Made by a program: the position numbers and the translations under genes
Notes under the pieces: model-generated
What the model saw: only the letters and a program-made list of their open reading frames with translations
The model's database searches: none
What the model was told of the DNA's origin: nothing
Origin: Rhabdornis inornatus
Taxonomy: Eukaryota; Chordata; Aves; Passeriformes; Rhabdornithidae
DNA: 64,000 nt
NCBI GenBank assembly: GCA_013397075.1
Contig: VWZS01002273.1
Location: 1 to 64,000 of the forward strand
Reading direction: 5' to 3'
Shown here: positions 1-11,800 of the stretch, piece after piece
Layout: each line of letters begins with the position of its first letter
Numbering within the stretch: position 1 is the first letter of the stretch

Positions 1-61
1 ACCCCAAGCAAACCTGCCATTATGTTGAAGCTGTAAGCTCCACACTGGTGCCAAAAATTAT

Positions 62-626
62 TGTAGTTTAATCCCAGCCAATGACTAAATATCATGCAAT
101 GTCTTGCTTCTTCCCACCCACTGTGGGATCAGAAAGAGGATTGGAAAAGCAAAAATAAAAAAACACTTGTGGATTGAGACAAAGGTATTTCAATAGTTAA
201 AGCAAAAGCCATGCATTCTAGCAAAGCAATACAATCAAGTCATTCACTATTTCCCATTATGAGGAGGTGTTCAGCCGTCTCTGGGAGACCAGGGTTCCAT
301 CATGTGTAATGGTGACTTGAGAAGACAAACGCTGTCCCTACAAAGGTCCACAACTTCCTCCTTTCTCCCCCATTTTATATGCTGACCGTGACATCATATG
401 ATATGAGATATCCCTTTCAGTCATTTGGGATCAGCTTTCCTGGTTGCCTTCCCTCCCAAATCCCTGTGCACTCCTAGTCTCCTGACTGGTGGGATGGGGA
501 GCAGAAAAGGCCTTGACAGTCTGAAAAACCTGTATTATCACCATTGTTTCAGCAAAAATGCAAAACACGGTCCCATACCAGCCATCATGAAGAAAATGAA
601 CTCTACCCCTGGCCACAACCAGCACA
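62..626 (-). mobile_element. Solo LTR of an avian endogenous retrovirus, old copy
   Basis: The segment opens with TGTAGTTTAATCCCAG and closes with CCAGCACA, so it has the TG...CA ends of a retroviral LTR. From memory it matches a very common bird LTR family; I have not run a search. Sense is on the minus strand: read that way, a TATA box (TATAAAA, complement of 373-379) lies mid-element, and a degraded ATTAAA-type poly(A) signal (now ATTGAA) lies near 188-193. The CRE-like site next to the TATA box (about 387-396) has lost its CpG. Only about four CpGs remain, which fits an old, methylation-decayed copy. I see no target-site duplication and no primer-binding site. Open frames at 425-790 and 431-625 are chance frames in this LTR. 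The family call is firmer than the exact ends. Confidence 0.8.
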
Positions 627-3600
627 CCACTGTTGAGAAAAGGTGGCTGAAATCAGTGGACTGCTCAGCTAATTCCACTCATGCTATAGTGATGGAGCCT
701 GGAAATCTCATCTTCTTTTACTGTCAATGGGGGGTTACATCCCACTGGTCAGCTGCAATCATCCAGTTCTCAGTGAGTTCTGCACATTGATGGAGGAGAG
801 GCTGTACTCCTCTCTCATTATTTCTTTAATGCACTTTTAAAAGGTCCATGTGTTGAGGTCATTCTTTACGTGAGCTCATAGTCATTAGTCAGTCTCTGAG
901 CCTATGCTAGTTTTGTGGGTTTGTGGTTCTGCAGGTAATTAGGCTTAAAAAAAATCCAAACTGTTAATTGAATACTAAAATCCCTTTCTTCCTTCACAGA
1001 CCTTTGAGAATACTCAGCCTGCCTGTATTACTGTAAAAACCTTGTGATATTTGCCTTCAGAGAAAAATACAATTGCTGCCATTTTTCTTTTGCAAGCAAA
1101 CAAACTAAAAAGAAAACAGCAGTCCTAATGCAGAAACAGGACCTGATATTGCTCCTGCTTCAAAGCAATACTAAACAAGTTCAGATTGGCAGGGGCACTT
1201 TCTATCCCTTTGATCCAGCTCAGAGCACCAGGTTGTCATACCACAGATACAACTACAGAAACAACAAAGAAATATCCACTCATGCCTTTTGGTACTACCA
1301 TTTGAAGCCAAGTTCCTCAAAAAATTCACCTTCTGGAAGAAAACCAGCTTTTGTATCCTACGTGGGCACTGTATTGACTACAACCCATGAACAAAAGACA
1401 ATTATTTTCTCACTTATACTGGTCTAATAAGAAATTATTACTGCTAAGCTGTTCAAAGCATTCCATAAAACATGCATGCATGTTTTTCCTTGTGTCAATG
1501 GATACTATCTGCTTATTATCTACCTTTAAAACTTAGATTCATGTTCAGAATTATCTTCATAAACAAATTCAACAAATTCAAATTGCTGTGAAATGTAATG
1601 TTAATTCTTACAACATATATCAGACACAGACAAGGGATATATTTTTGTCCCCTTTGATAAGTTTTTAGGAAAGCAATGCAAAACAAACAATGTACTAATC
1701 CATAAACAAAAGGGAAAAATAAAATTGTGTCAGCTAAAACTGGATTGTTATATATATGTGATACCCAAATTACATGGTTACTGGGAAGGCTTTGTAATCA
1801 TTTAATGAAAAAAATGTGGAAAATACTTCTAAACCAAAGAACATTCATACTTAACTAAACTTTTGTACTCACTAAGGAGTTGTAGATTAGTTGTGCTAGC
1901 AAAGTCCATCAAGTGTAGCCAGCCAACTGAAAACTCCTCTAAAAATTTCCATAAATAAATCCTACAATCTATTAAGAGCCATATGAAGCTCTGGACAATT
2001 TCTCTTGCCAGAAATTCAGAGAGAAGCAACTGACACACACATTTTTCTAATGGGTATTTCCCATAATGAGAAACCATTATCACCACAAACCAGCTGAGAA
2101 GGTCTTTTGACTTCTCTCTGAAGCTACCAGTTGAATAAGATCAGGGATTGTTGGCTTCTTTTGAAAAATATAGGAATGCGGGAAGCCCTGAAGTAAATAA
2201 GCTTCCTCAGGTCCCAGGCAGTCATGTGAATTACCCAATAATTACATTAGTTTCAGTGGCAAATTTTCTCAGGTCAGAAATGTCATTATGGAGGTGATAA
2301 CACTGATCCTGCAAAGTTATTTGAGCTGATGGAGGTAATGACATCAAGGTAAGGACCTTGTTGGAATCGCCTCCTGATGCTAAAACTGTACACACAAGCT
2401 GTGAAATTTCTGGACTGCATTTAATGAAAGATAACAATTAAAATTGCAGTATTTTTGTTTGCAGTTCATGCTGTAGAAGTGCAACTGTAAAAGGAGTTAT
2501 CATCCTAGGTCACTTATTTACTTGCTATGAGTAATCATCCTAAACTATTAGAGATGGCTTCATGATAGACTGCTGATAGGTATACTTCTCCCATTGTACT
2601 TTTACTTGAAATAATTTTATACTCATTTTCAAGTTGATAGACAGTTGGAGTCTAATGATTTTTTTTCCATCTATTTTATCAAAGAGAGAATGATTTTTTG
2701 TTGTTGTTGTTGTCACCACTGGACCAGTGTGTGAAATTAAAGCATAATTAACAGAAACTTTAAATTAAATTTTATAAAAATTATTGACAAATTAAGATCT
2801 CACAAAATTGAAAGGGTAAATAATTGTATTTTTTTGCTATTTCTGCAGTGAATTCACACTCATGATATCTTAAACTGTGACTGCATTTCACCTGGTATGA
2901 AATAATGCCCATTTGAATAGAATTAGACTCAGGTATCAAACCATGCTCATCAACAATTAGTAAGTGTTCATTGCTCATGCAAATTTTCTTTCAAATGGAA
3001 GAAATGGGATATAAAATACTTTCTTATCACAGTATCATGCCAAAAAAAGCTTGTCAAATAAGGGTCTTCTAATGTCAGCAGAGAGAGGTGGAGCCTACAT
3101 AGTCCTTCAAAGCCAAAGCTGAGCAAGAGCATTGCAACAGAGTTTTATGCTGCATTGTTGTACAGACATAAAAAACCTTTCATCATCACTGTTGGATATT
3201 ATGCTATACTATATGCATACAATTGATAATAACTATAAGATCTAGGCTTTTCTAGAAATTATTTATTGAAAACACCCCTTTCTCTAAGCATGTGAAATGA
3301 CAGATTTTAAGTAAAAATTTAAGTTACAAGGGAAGTCTTGAGAAGGCAGAGATAATAATCTACCCATGGACAAAAAAACCCAATAGCTGACAGAGCAATT
3401 ATTTTGGATCATAAAAGAGACCTATTTTTTCAATAACAATCATGAACACTGTAGGGAAGCAGCTTTTCCTCTTATCAGACTGCTGTAATATATATAAATG
3501 GTTTTGGGAACAGGCAATTACCTCACATACATATATAAGGTTATATTTCAACTGTGGACTTAAATATTACCCATTCTAATAACTGTGATAGCAAGTAAGT

Positions 3601-3723
3601 ACCAAACTACTCTAGCTCATATTTTATGAAGTTTAAATCCATTTCAATGTGTTTTCAAGATTAGGGGTTATGTTTCCCCTTTATAATATAAATACTATTT
3701 CTATGTTTTATTTTCATCATTTT
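627..3723. other. Unique AT-rich sequence, no gene seen
   Basis: Bases 627-830 are richer in G and C than what follows and directly abut the LTR on its transcriptional upstream side, so they could be a scrap of retroviral interior; no viral protein motif is recognisable. The rest is AT-rich single-copy-looking DNA with a short TTG run at 2699-2713. The 127-codon frame at 1044-1427 has no recognisable motif and looks like chance. Confidence 0.5.
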
Positions 3724-4155
3724 CATAGAGTAATATAATGGTTTAGTTTGGAAGAGACTTTTAAAAATATCTTTTTCCAAGTCCCTTGCCAGAGGCAGGG
3801 ACACCTTTCACTAGACCATGTTACTCAGATCTGCATCCAACCTGGCCTTGAACACTTCCAAGTGTGGGGAACCCACAGCCTCTCTAGGAAACCTGTTCCA
3901 GAACCTCACCGACCTCACAGCAGAGAATTTAGAATGATATCTAATTCTATCCTACCGTCCTTCATCTTCAAGCCATTCCATGATGTTCTATCACTACATG
4001 ACCTTGTCAAAAGCCCCTCTGCAGCTCTCTTGTAGCCCCTTTAGGTATGGGAAGCTGCCCATAAGGTAACAGTGCAGCCTTCTCCACTCCAGGCTGAACA
4101 GCCCCGACTTTCTCAGCCTGTCTATATAAGAGAGGGTCTCCAAACCTGTGTTTAT
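3724..4155 (-). mobile_element. CR1 LINE, 3'-terminal fragment
   Basis: On the plus strand this is the reverse complement of the 3' end of a chicken-repeat-1 (CR1) LINE. Recognisable landmarks, in order, are the CATAGAG...ATGGTTTAGTTTGGAAGAG terminus, the GGCAGGGACACCTTTCACTAG block, the CCAACCTGGCCTTGAACACT block, AACCTGTTCCAG, and the CTCCACTCCAGGCTGAACAG block. CR1 copies are normally 5'-truncated, and this one keeps only about the last 430 bases. The octamer-like terminal repeats are decayed. It carries no catalytic domain. The plus-strand frame at 3748-4035 is antisense to the element and should not be called a gene. The 4155 end is approximate, placed where the match fades into AT-rich sequence. 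Confidence 0.93.
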
Positions 4156-6000
4156 CATATATAAGTTTATATTATTTTAAAAATCTTCTAGAAAAAAAGC
4201 AGTATGGCCCATAGCAGTAGACTTCATTTGCAAAAATGGATGATTTTTTTCACATAAAATAAAGAATTTTATTTATTGCATTTAACTTATATTTTCCACA
4301 TCTAGTAGGAAAAAATGTATAAAACAAGCTTGTGAAACAAAGTTTTGAGAGAGATTTAAGAGGAGTTTTATAAATATTAAATTTAATTTAATAATATATT
4401 TTTTTGTATAATTTTAGCTCATCTGATGTCAAGCAGTAACAAATGTCAAAATCTTTACAGAAGGGTGCATATTGGTAGTATGTCTTTTTAAAAAAATGTC
4501 AATATACAGTAGCCCTAGAAAATGCATGGCAGTAAAAAATAGAAATAATGATATATTTGGTATCTTGAAAATGTTGCTTACTTTTTGGAGGAAATACGTT
4601 TTAAGAGTGAGTTAAATAAAAGTAAAAATCTCTAACTACATTTTACCTTAACTTTTGAATTTAAATCATATAGGCATTAAACTGCAAATAGGCCTAGTAT
4701 TTAACAAAGGATAATGTAAGTATTGTTTCATTACTTCCACTTCAAAATTATTTCAGAAACTTTGGATTTGTCATACTGTTTGTGACAGATCCCACTACAA
4801 GGCAAAGAAGATGATCTTTAAAAATGATCTGTAAAAGATGATCTGTAAAAAGGCCTCCACGACTGAGTGATAACCAGAAAAATTAATATCACATTTACGT
4901 TGAGAAGCTTCTCATGTGAAGTTTTAATGCCACATTATATTGTGGAATTAGTGTTTATTGTTATGCTTTTGTTTGTACTATATTACATCTTATTATAACT
5001 TCAGTCAAAACACACAGTGCTGGTGGGGGTACTCAGCTGCTGGAGCACAAATCCAGACATTTTGGGGGAGAAATCAGAGGAGCATCCTCCTGGATGATTG
5101 GCACTCTAATTAGACCTTGTGCCTTTGCATGATGTGCAGACTTAACTGCTAAAGCTTTTTCACTTCTCTAGTTGTAAAAGAGCCTGGTGAGCAAATGTCT
5201 TTATAGGTTTCTATCTTAATAAATCAGGTTGTAGCAAACACTGGGACAGTCAAATCAAGACATTTTTCTCATGCACATCCTTTGGCTAGAAACAGGACCA
5301 CCATTAGTGCCTCTCTCCCTTTAGGAGGTTTAGATCTTCTCCTAGAGGTCTGCTCTGTTTGAGTTAAGGTGTCCATCATATTGACTAACTTCTGTTTGTA
5401 AAAGAAGTAGTTAAAACATGCTTTGTCCAAGGGTGTTAACTGCTTCACTGTCTGCTTTCCCCCACAAAAACAAGGCCAAGAAACCACTGTTTGAAACTGA
5501 CAAGAGTTATCCCATGACCTCAAGTGCATGTCTGATTGTTCACCAGTACTTTTCCCAGGGTATTAGGAGATAATCTGCATTTATTAGCAGGGTCCAAACA
5601 CTCACATGCAGACAGCACTTCAACAGATACTGCTTCTGGTTCATGACAATATGAAAATATTGCTCTGTTTGCTGTGGCAGCTTCAGGAGCATTTAAAATA
5701 GAGGACTTTCCAAAGGTTCATTTTTTATTTTTGTAGCAATTTAAGAAATGAAACCATGAGTTATAGGAGAGCTTTGGTTGTTGCACTGTTTATAGTGAAA
5801 ACAGTTATACTTACTGCCTGATTAAAATTTTTTGACTGAACTCAGAAATAGCAATGCATATTGTGAAGACTTTCAAATTTTTCAGGAAGCATGCATTGAA
5901 AAGATTAGAGTAGAAAGCTGGCCTTTTGGTAAATTATGTTCTATTCTTTGAATGAATTGGTTAACACTGGAGTCAGGAACTTGTGGTAATGATCTTCTAA
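4156..6000. other. Unique AT-rich sequence, no gene seen
   Basis: Nothing recognisable apart from a short tandem array at 4811-4851. The minus-strand frame at 5269-5529 (86 codons) has no recognisable domain, no splice context that I can support, and no neighbours. Confidence 0.5.
4811..4851. repeat. Short tandem repeat, three units of 13-14 bases
   Basis: Units beginning ATGATCT(T/G)TAAAA start at 4811, 4824 and 4838. The second and third are nearly identical, which suggests local slippage duplication. Confidence 0.8.
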
Positions 6001-6127
6001 ACAAAACAAAAACAAAGACAAAAACAAAACCAAAAAATTTTTTAAAAAAAGCAACAACAAAACAACAACAACAAACAAACAAAAACAAACAAACAAACAA
6101 ACAAAATAACAATTAAAAACAAAAAAA
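6001..6127. repeat. A/C-rich CAAA-type low-complexity tract
   Basis: About 125 bases made almost only of A and C on the plus strand: AAAACAAAAAC-type words, then CAACAA triplets, then an ACAA tetranucleotide run around 6080-6105. A short block of T interrupts it near 6039-6045. The minus-strand frame overlapping it (5882-6112) is this low-complexity tract read as Phe/Val/Cys-rich peptide and is not a gene. Three similar tracts lie at 40.4, 52.8 and 57.5 kb. Confidence 0.9.
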
Positions 6128-8169
6128 ACATTCTGATGTTTTAAAATGTCCTAAAAGGAAAAATTAAAGTTCATGATCTGATCAAGAGGTCTTGTTACTC
6201 ATAAATAATCATAAATTATTTAATTCTTGTTAGATGTTGCCATAGATCTCAGTGAAATTATTTCTATAAATATGGTACTTGAAAAATTGATTGATATTAT
6301 AAAAACATAACTGTAATTGTTTAAGAAATCTTTCTTTAAGAGATGTGTAGGGGGCTGGGTTGAAACATCAAGTCTTGGAACCCATTAAGATCAGCTTTTG
6401 TACTAGCCGGCTAACACCCTAAAAATGACACACAGATCCTTCTCTCTTCCTCATAATAATTTTCCTCTAATACTTCTTTTTAACCCATCTCATTGTAGTT
6501 ATAAACTCATATTCAGAGTTCTTAGTTTACCACATCAGAATTCTGGTTTTAGTAGCTTGGAATCACTTGTTGCAATTATGTTGATAATTCTTTGATGTTT
6601 TTTGATGTAGGATAAATCTTTGTCTGCTCCTCCCACTAATGTAATAAAAATAAACATACAGAAATAAATAGCTACATGGCTTGTTTTGCTGTTTGTTGAA
6701 ATCTAATATACATATATTTGCAAGCAGTTAATACTTTTGGTGCTAGGCACAGTGTCAGTTCCCACAGCTACAGGCAAAGCAGAGGTCAGCACCTCCACTT
6801 TTGATATGTAGTATATACATGTAAAACTTTGCATAAATGGGGAATAACTACCAAACCATTTTTTAATAACTCAAAAATTTTGCTGTAGCATACAACAAAG
6901 AAACATGAACAACCCCTCTAAAATGAACAACCCCTCTAACAATGAACAGCCTCTCTAAAACGTCAAGATTCTCTTAGAATACTAGTAAACTACTGGAATT
7001 GTCCTCAGAGTAAGCTGTGTAAGAATGATACGGATTTTCATGATAATCTTTCAGTCTTTGCAGTTTTACAAAGCATTTCTTGTATTAAAGTTACTTATCA
7101 CAAATATTTTTATTCTGAAAAGCCATTAAAATGTGACAATTACATAATATCACACTTTAAAATATTACCTTTACTTCTGATTCACTCCTGTAAATGAACA
7201 ACATGACAAATTGCACTGCCGTTACCTGACACAGAGTACATAGGAGTCTCTGGGGTGCATTTCCATTATTCATCAAAGCTTTTGCACCTGTTTCTTAGCT
7301 TCACTGTAAATGACAGTAAAGGTATGTTGATCACACTTAAAATGCTTGATCTTGGTAATACATTTTAAAAAAATACATTTTGCAAGAGAAAACCAGAATT
7401 GTATTTGGTTTTGTTAACATATTAGTGCTGTTTCTAGGTTTCATCACCATTTTATTTCGAAAAGTGGAATAAAAAGCAAGGAAAACATTTGGAAGGGTAA
7501 GGCTTAAGAAGTTCTCAGCCTCTTTAGTAAAGGAAAAGACCTGATTTTGGCTATTGGCAGAAAAATAGTGCAATAAATATTCAAAATCTGCAGAAGTGAA
7601 AATGCCACTTGCAAACACTGAAACTCAAAGGTTATATTGCATTTAAAGAAATTCCTAGTTTTATTAAAAGGCACGTAAGTCCCATATTTCTTGAACTGTA
7701 TTGGTGCTAAGTGTACTTTACCCTCAAAAATTTAATATACTGCTTTAATAAAGCTTGTGCAAAATTTGTTTTTGATGACCATAGGTAGCATAAATACCAA
7801 ACTAGACACATACCTCAAAATGAAGGCACCAATGGTTATAATTTAATCATGTTTTACACAGCCCAATAAAGACTGAATTTCAGGCCATATATTTATTTGT
7901 GTATCTGAATTTCTTCACCAGCTTTTGTGACTTTAAAATAATTTTGCCTATGATTTCTTCTAACTTTTTAAAAGATATTTCATCTCCAAAACCGGTGATA
8001 TAATTAAAGGTAACAACTATTTAATGTATCCTTCATGGCAAATTAAGTCTTATATTTTCCATCATATTTTATAAGTAAAAAAACTGACTGAATGGAATTC
8101 ATAACAGGTCCTGATTTTCTACACAGGTCCCAGTTATGGTCTTACTATCGAAATTAATTTCTATGCAAT
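6128..8169. other. Unique AT-rich sequence, no gene seen
   Basis: No transposon or gene recognised apart from the minisatellite at 6905-6959. The minus-strand 93-codon frame at 7337-7618 has no recognisable motif. Confidence 0.5.
6905..6959. repeat. Minisatellite, three units of 18 bases
   Basis: The unit ATGAACAACCCCTCTAAA occurs at 6905-6922 and, with one or two changes, at 6923-6940 and 6942-6959. One extra A separates the last two copies. It is direct, head to tail, and lies in otherwise AT-rich unique DNA. Confidence 0.92.
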
Positions 8170-8866
8170 TGTCAGAGTTTGAAGCTGTCCCCAGACACAA
8201 AGTATTTGAAGATACAAAAGTAGCTGTGTGGGGATCAGCCTGGCCAATACTCCAAGCCAGGCAACCATCACCAAAGAAGTATTAGATTCTGACCCTAGAC
8301 CTTGGGAAGCATTTGTAAGTTGTGATGATCCCAAAAGAAAGTTACTAGGAGTTATGGGATTGCTTATGTTAATGCCTCATGCATATCCCTAACCCTCATT
8401 TCCCAACTGGTTATACATACTCCCAGTTTCTAGAATGTTCTGCCTTCCTTCTATCCCCATTGGCCCTCATTTGGTGCAGTGCTCTGCCCAGCCTACCCCA
8501 TTGGTCCCTGCCTTCCCTTACTCCGCCTCGGCACCATTTTCTCCTATACCCCTTGGACCCTGACCCCATGTCCGCCACCTCTTACCCCATACTTACACCC
8601 TTGTCCTTTGTCTGAGCCTTCAACCACCGGCTTCCAAAGAAAACAGACCTGACTTGTTCCTTCGGTTATTGTGCTCAGTTTTTGGGCCTCATCCCACGTT
8701 TACTTTGCTTGTTATTAAAGTACTTTATTTTATCAAGTTGTGGTCATTGTACCCACTCTTCATTTGTTTTCACCACTCCTGCCCTGATATCAGGAAACCC
8801 AAAAGAATCGTCGAGGGCCACCGTCTCCCCAGCACACCTGAATTACCCGTGTCAACTAAAGTGACA
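8170..8866 (+). mobile_element. Probable solo LTR of an endogenous retrovirus
   Basis: A block of about 700 bases, richer in C than its surroundings, runs from TGTCAGAG to AAGTGACA, giving TGTCA...TGACA inverted ends. The middle is pyrimidine-rich with two CCCCATTGG (CCAAT-like, inverted) boxes near 8457 and 8498, as in a U3 promoter. A poly(A)-signal-like ATTAAA lies near 8714, followed by a GT/T-rich stretch. Together these fit U3-R-U5 order on the plus strand. I see no convincing target-site duplication, no primer-binding site after the 3' end and no retroviral reading frame nearby. The frames at 8379-8615, 8654-8884 and 8682-8864 lie in or across it and are not genes. It could instead be a fragment of another repeat class. 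Confidence 0.6.
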
Positions 8867-11800
8867 TATAAAGACCTCTGTTGAGAAACTCCACTCTACA
8901 GAGCAGCTGTATTGCTGACATAATCGAATCAGATGCCTCCTTGTCCTCTAGCATCAGATTTAAAAAACAGAAATACAAGAAAACTAACAAAATATATGGA
9001 ATTGTTTTTTTTGTTAAGGACAGATTAAGGCAATAGGCAGAAAAAGGGGAAAGAATGTCTCAGATAAAAATAGTTACCATAAGAAATATAAATCCATAGG
9101 AAATATGAATCCATCAAAAAAAGTAATGTTTGTAAAGCTAAGATTTGTCAAAAAAAGGTTACAATGGAAAATTATTTGTGTGAAATATTTGTAATATTAA
9201 GAAACCTTACCCATTACATCCAACAAACTTTTCAATAAAATTCTATTATTTAATGTTTAATTATTGTTTTAAACAGACTTGTGTTGTTATGCTTTTAAAC
9301 CTGACCTAACTTCCCTCTAAAGGGAATTATGAAGCAAGCATTCCCAGCCTTCCTCCATCTCATCCTGCCTCTTTTAGAACAGGTCAATCAGTTCATTAAT
9401 TTCCCTTTCAATTTTGCAATTCCAAATTAGGAAAAAAAAAAAATTAGTTAATGCTGCCCAAGAAGCTGTGGTGGAGCTGCTGGCTAAACCTCTATGTGAT
9501 TTCTGATGGTTTCTTTCTTTCATTGGTAATCAAACACTGAGAGGAAGTGGAGGAATGAGCACAGCTGTCAAAAGGGTTAATTCCAAGCTAGCAGAAGTTG
9601 CCAGCATATGCTAATGGTCTTTGTTAGCATGAGCAGAACCAGAAATAAAGATTTCTTCACACTGCCTGCTTGATTCAAATCTCTCTTCCACATTGTCGAG
9701 CTCTCCAGGCACATTGTCCTTTCCTTTGCAACAATAATTATGGTGTCTTTAAATGTTCTGCTGAAAAAATGAAAAATTTATCAAAAGCTATTGCAAGTAA
9801 ATTTTGGTATCCATCCAAAATATTTTTTCCTGCAATTTAGAAGAATCTCTACGACTTGTGGAAACCTACTTCATCTAACTTTTAATTAACCTGTTCTCCC
9901 TCTGATAATAGCCCTGTAGTCTGTGAAGAAATAAAATATATCTGAGATTTTGTGGCTATGCAGTCTGTCATAAGGTCCATTCTATGGTGTCTGTGCTGCT
10001 ATCATGACCATAGGTAGCTTCTGTACCTTACTGAGTCCATCTGCCAGAACTGTGAGTCTTTCTTTAAAGTACTGAAAAGATGAACCCTCCATCAGTATTT
10101 CTTCAGATAGCATACAGCCAGATGAGCAGGATTGCTCAGAAAAAACACACGTCTGTAAAGCAGTCCCCTAACTCCTAGTGTTTTTACCTAATTTTCTTCA
10201 TACTATTTTCATTAAATGTCATGTTGTCACAAGGTTGAAGTTAGCTAGAACTTCACTGATCGGCTGTGCTGATTCATTGTGTAACAACTCACACTTCCAT
10301 AACTAAACTTTTTTATTAGGCTAATAGTAGATATATTAGACAGGTTGAAATAAACGTGCAAAGGAGTAGTGAAAGGAAGTTTCACAGGCTGAGATACAAT
10401 GTTGAGTGGCCAGGGGATTCAGCTTTCTGATCTGAGTATCTGCATATTTTTCCCCAGGTATCTTGGGGCTGCAGTTCCAAGTAGCTAAAATACATGTGGA
10501 AGGAATTCAGGCTGAAAAGTTAGATGATTGTGATTCATTAAAACCAGAGAGAGAAAGGGGGTAAGGAAACACTTCAGAAAGCATCATCAGTCACTTCACC
10601 ACTTGCAAACTTTACCTAAGGAAGTAAAAAATGCATCTGAAAATCTGTGATGCACAGAGAGCATGGGTGAATAATTTTTTGGCCTTCCATTTAGGAATAT
10701 TCTGCAGGAGGTTATAGGGTCGAGTGGTGTTTCCCCAATCCTGATTTCTTTTATTGCACTTATAATGTTGCCACAAATAACCTGTATAGAACTTCATCTA
10801 GCATAACGTGTAGTTTAAGGTGATGTACACTAACTGCAGAAGCAAAAGATCTGATGAAGGGGATGGGTTTGTGTTTCAGGTCTCACACTCTGACCTGAGT
10901 TTTCCTTTCAATTTGGACTCGTTAGTCTTCAGAGCTCAACACCCTCTTCTGTTTGTATGGATGAGTTTCTTGAAAACATGCTAACTGCACAGCTGTGAGT
11001 CTGCTTTATGGACTCAGCAGCAGCACTACCTCCATTAAGACCCTCTTGTAGCTTAAATTTTTCCACCTCTCTATTGTATTTTTAATTTCTTCACCACAAG
11101 AGTTGAAGGTCTCTCTTCTCCCATCATTAACTCATTAGCCTCAATCTTGGATTGTCCCCAAATGTTTATAACTTATTTGCCTTTTCCCCCAGTATTTCTT
11201 AAAGCCTTCTGCTGCAGTTAGAGCTTTGCCATCTGCCACCTTCCTGACATTGCAGTAGGAACAACTGCTCTGAGTGATGTTTTCTGAACCGTGATGAAAA
11301 TTGTCTGTGTTCCCATTTCTCACTGTGCTGCTTTAAAATGCTGCATTTTTTTCTTCTGATCTATTAGTACCTGTCTTCAGTCACTAAATGTGGTATCTTT
11401 CAGGTGAGATACACTTTAAGTGTACTCATTGTCCCTTCTCCACGAATTCCACCCATCTTCCTTCTCCCCTACCAGTGACTAATAACTCACTTCATTTCTA
11501 CCTGCTGTTTCCACTCTCCATGGTTTATTTATAATGTTTCTCACAATTTCTAAGATCAAATATCTTATTCTAGACCATTGTTTACTAGCATCTTGTCATA
11601 AAGCAGTTTCATTTGTACCTTTTTCTGAACATTTATACCGTTCTAGAGTTGTAGAAGAAGGAGGTCTCTGACTCAGTAGCTATGAAGCATTAAATGTCTC
11701 TACATCAGTATAGAAAGAGCTTCTGCTCTGTACCAACTTTCGGTAGAAAATTCAGAAACATGTGGTGGCAGTGGGTGACAATTTTAAATAATGTTAATGC

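Noticed and set aside
425..790. Plus-strand 121-codon frame
   Set aside because: It spans the antisense of an LTR and its flank and has no retroviral or host protein motif.
3748..4035. Plus-strand 95-codon frame
   Set aside because: It is antisense to a CR1 3' end and contains no CR1 protein.
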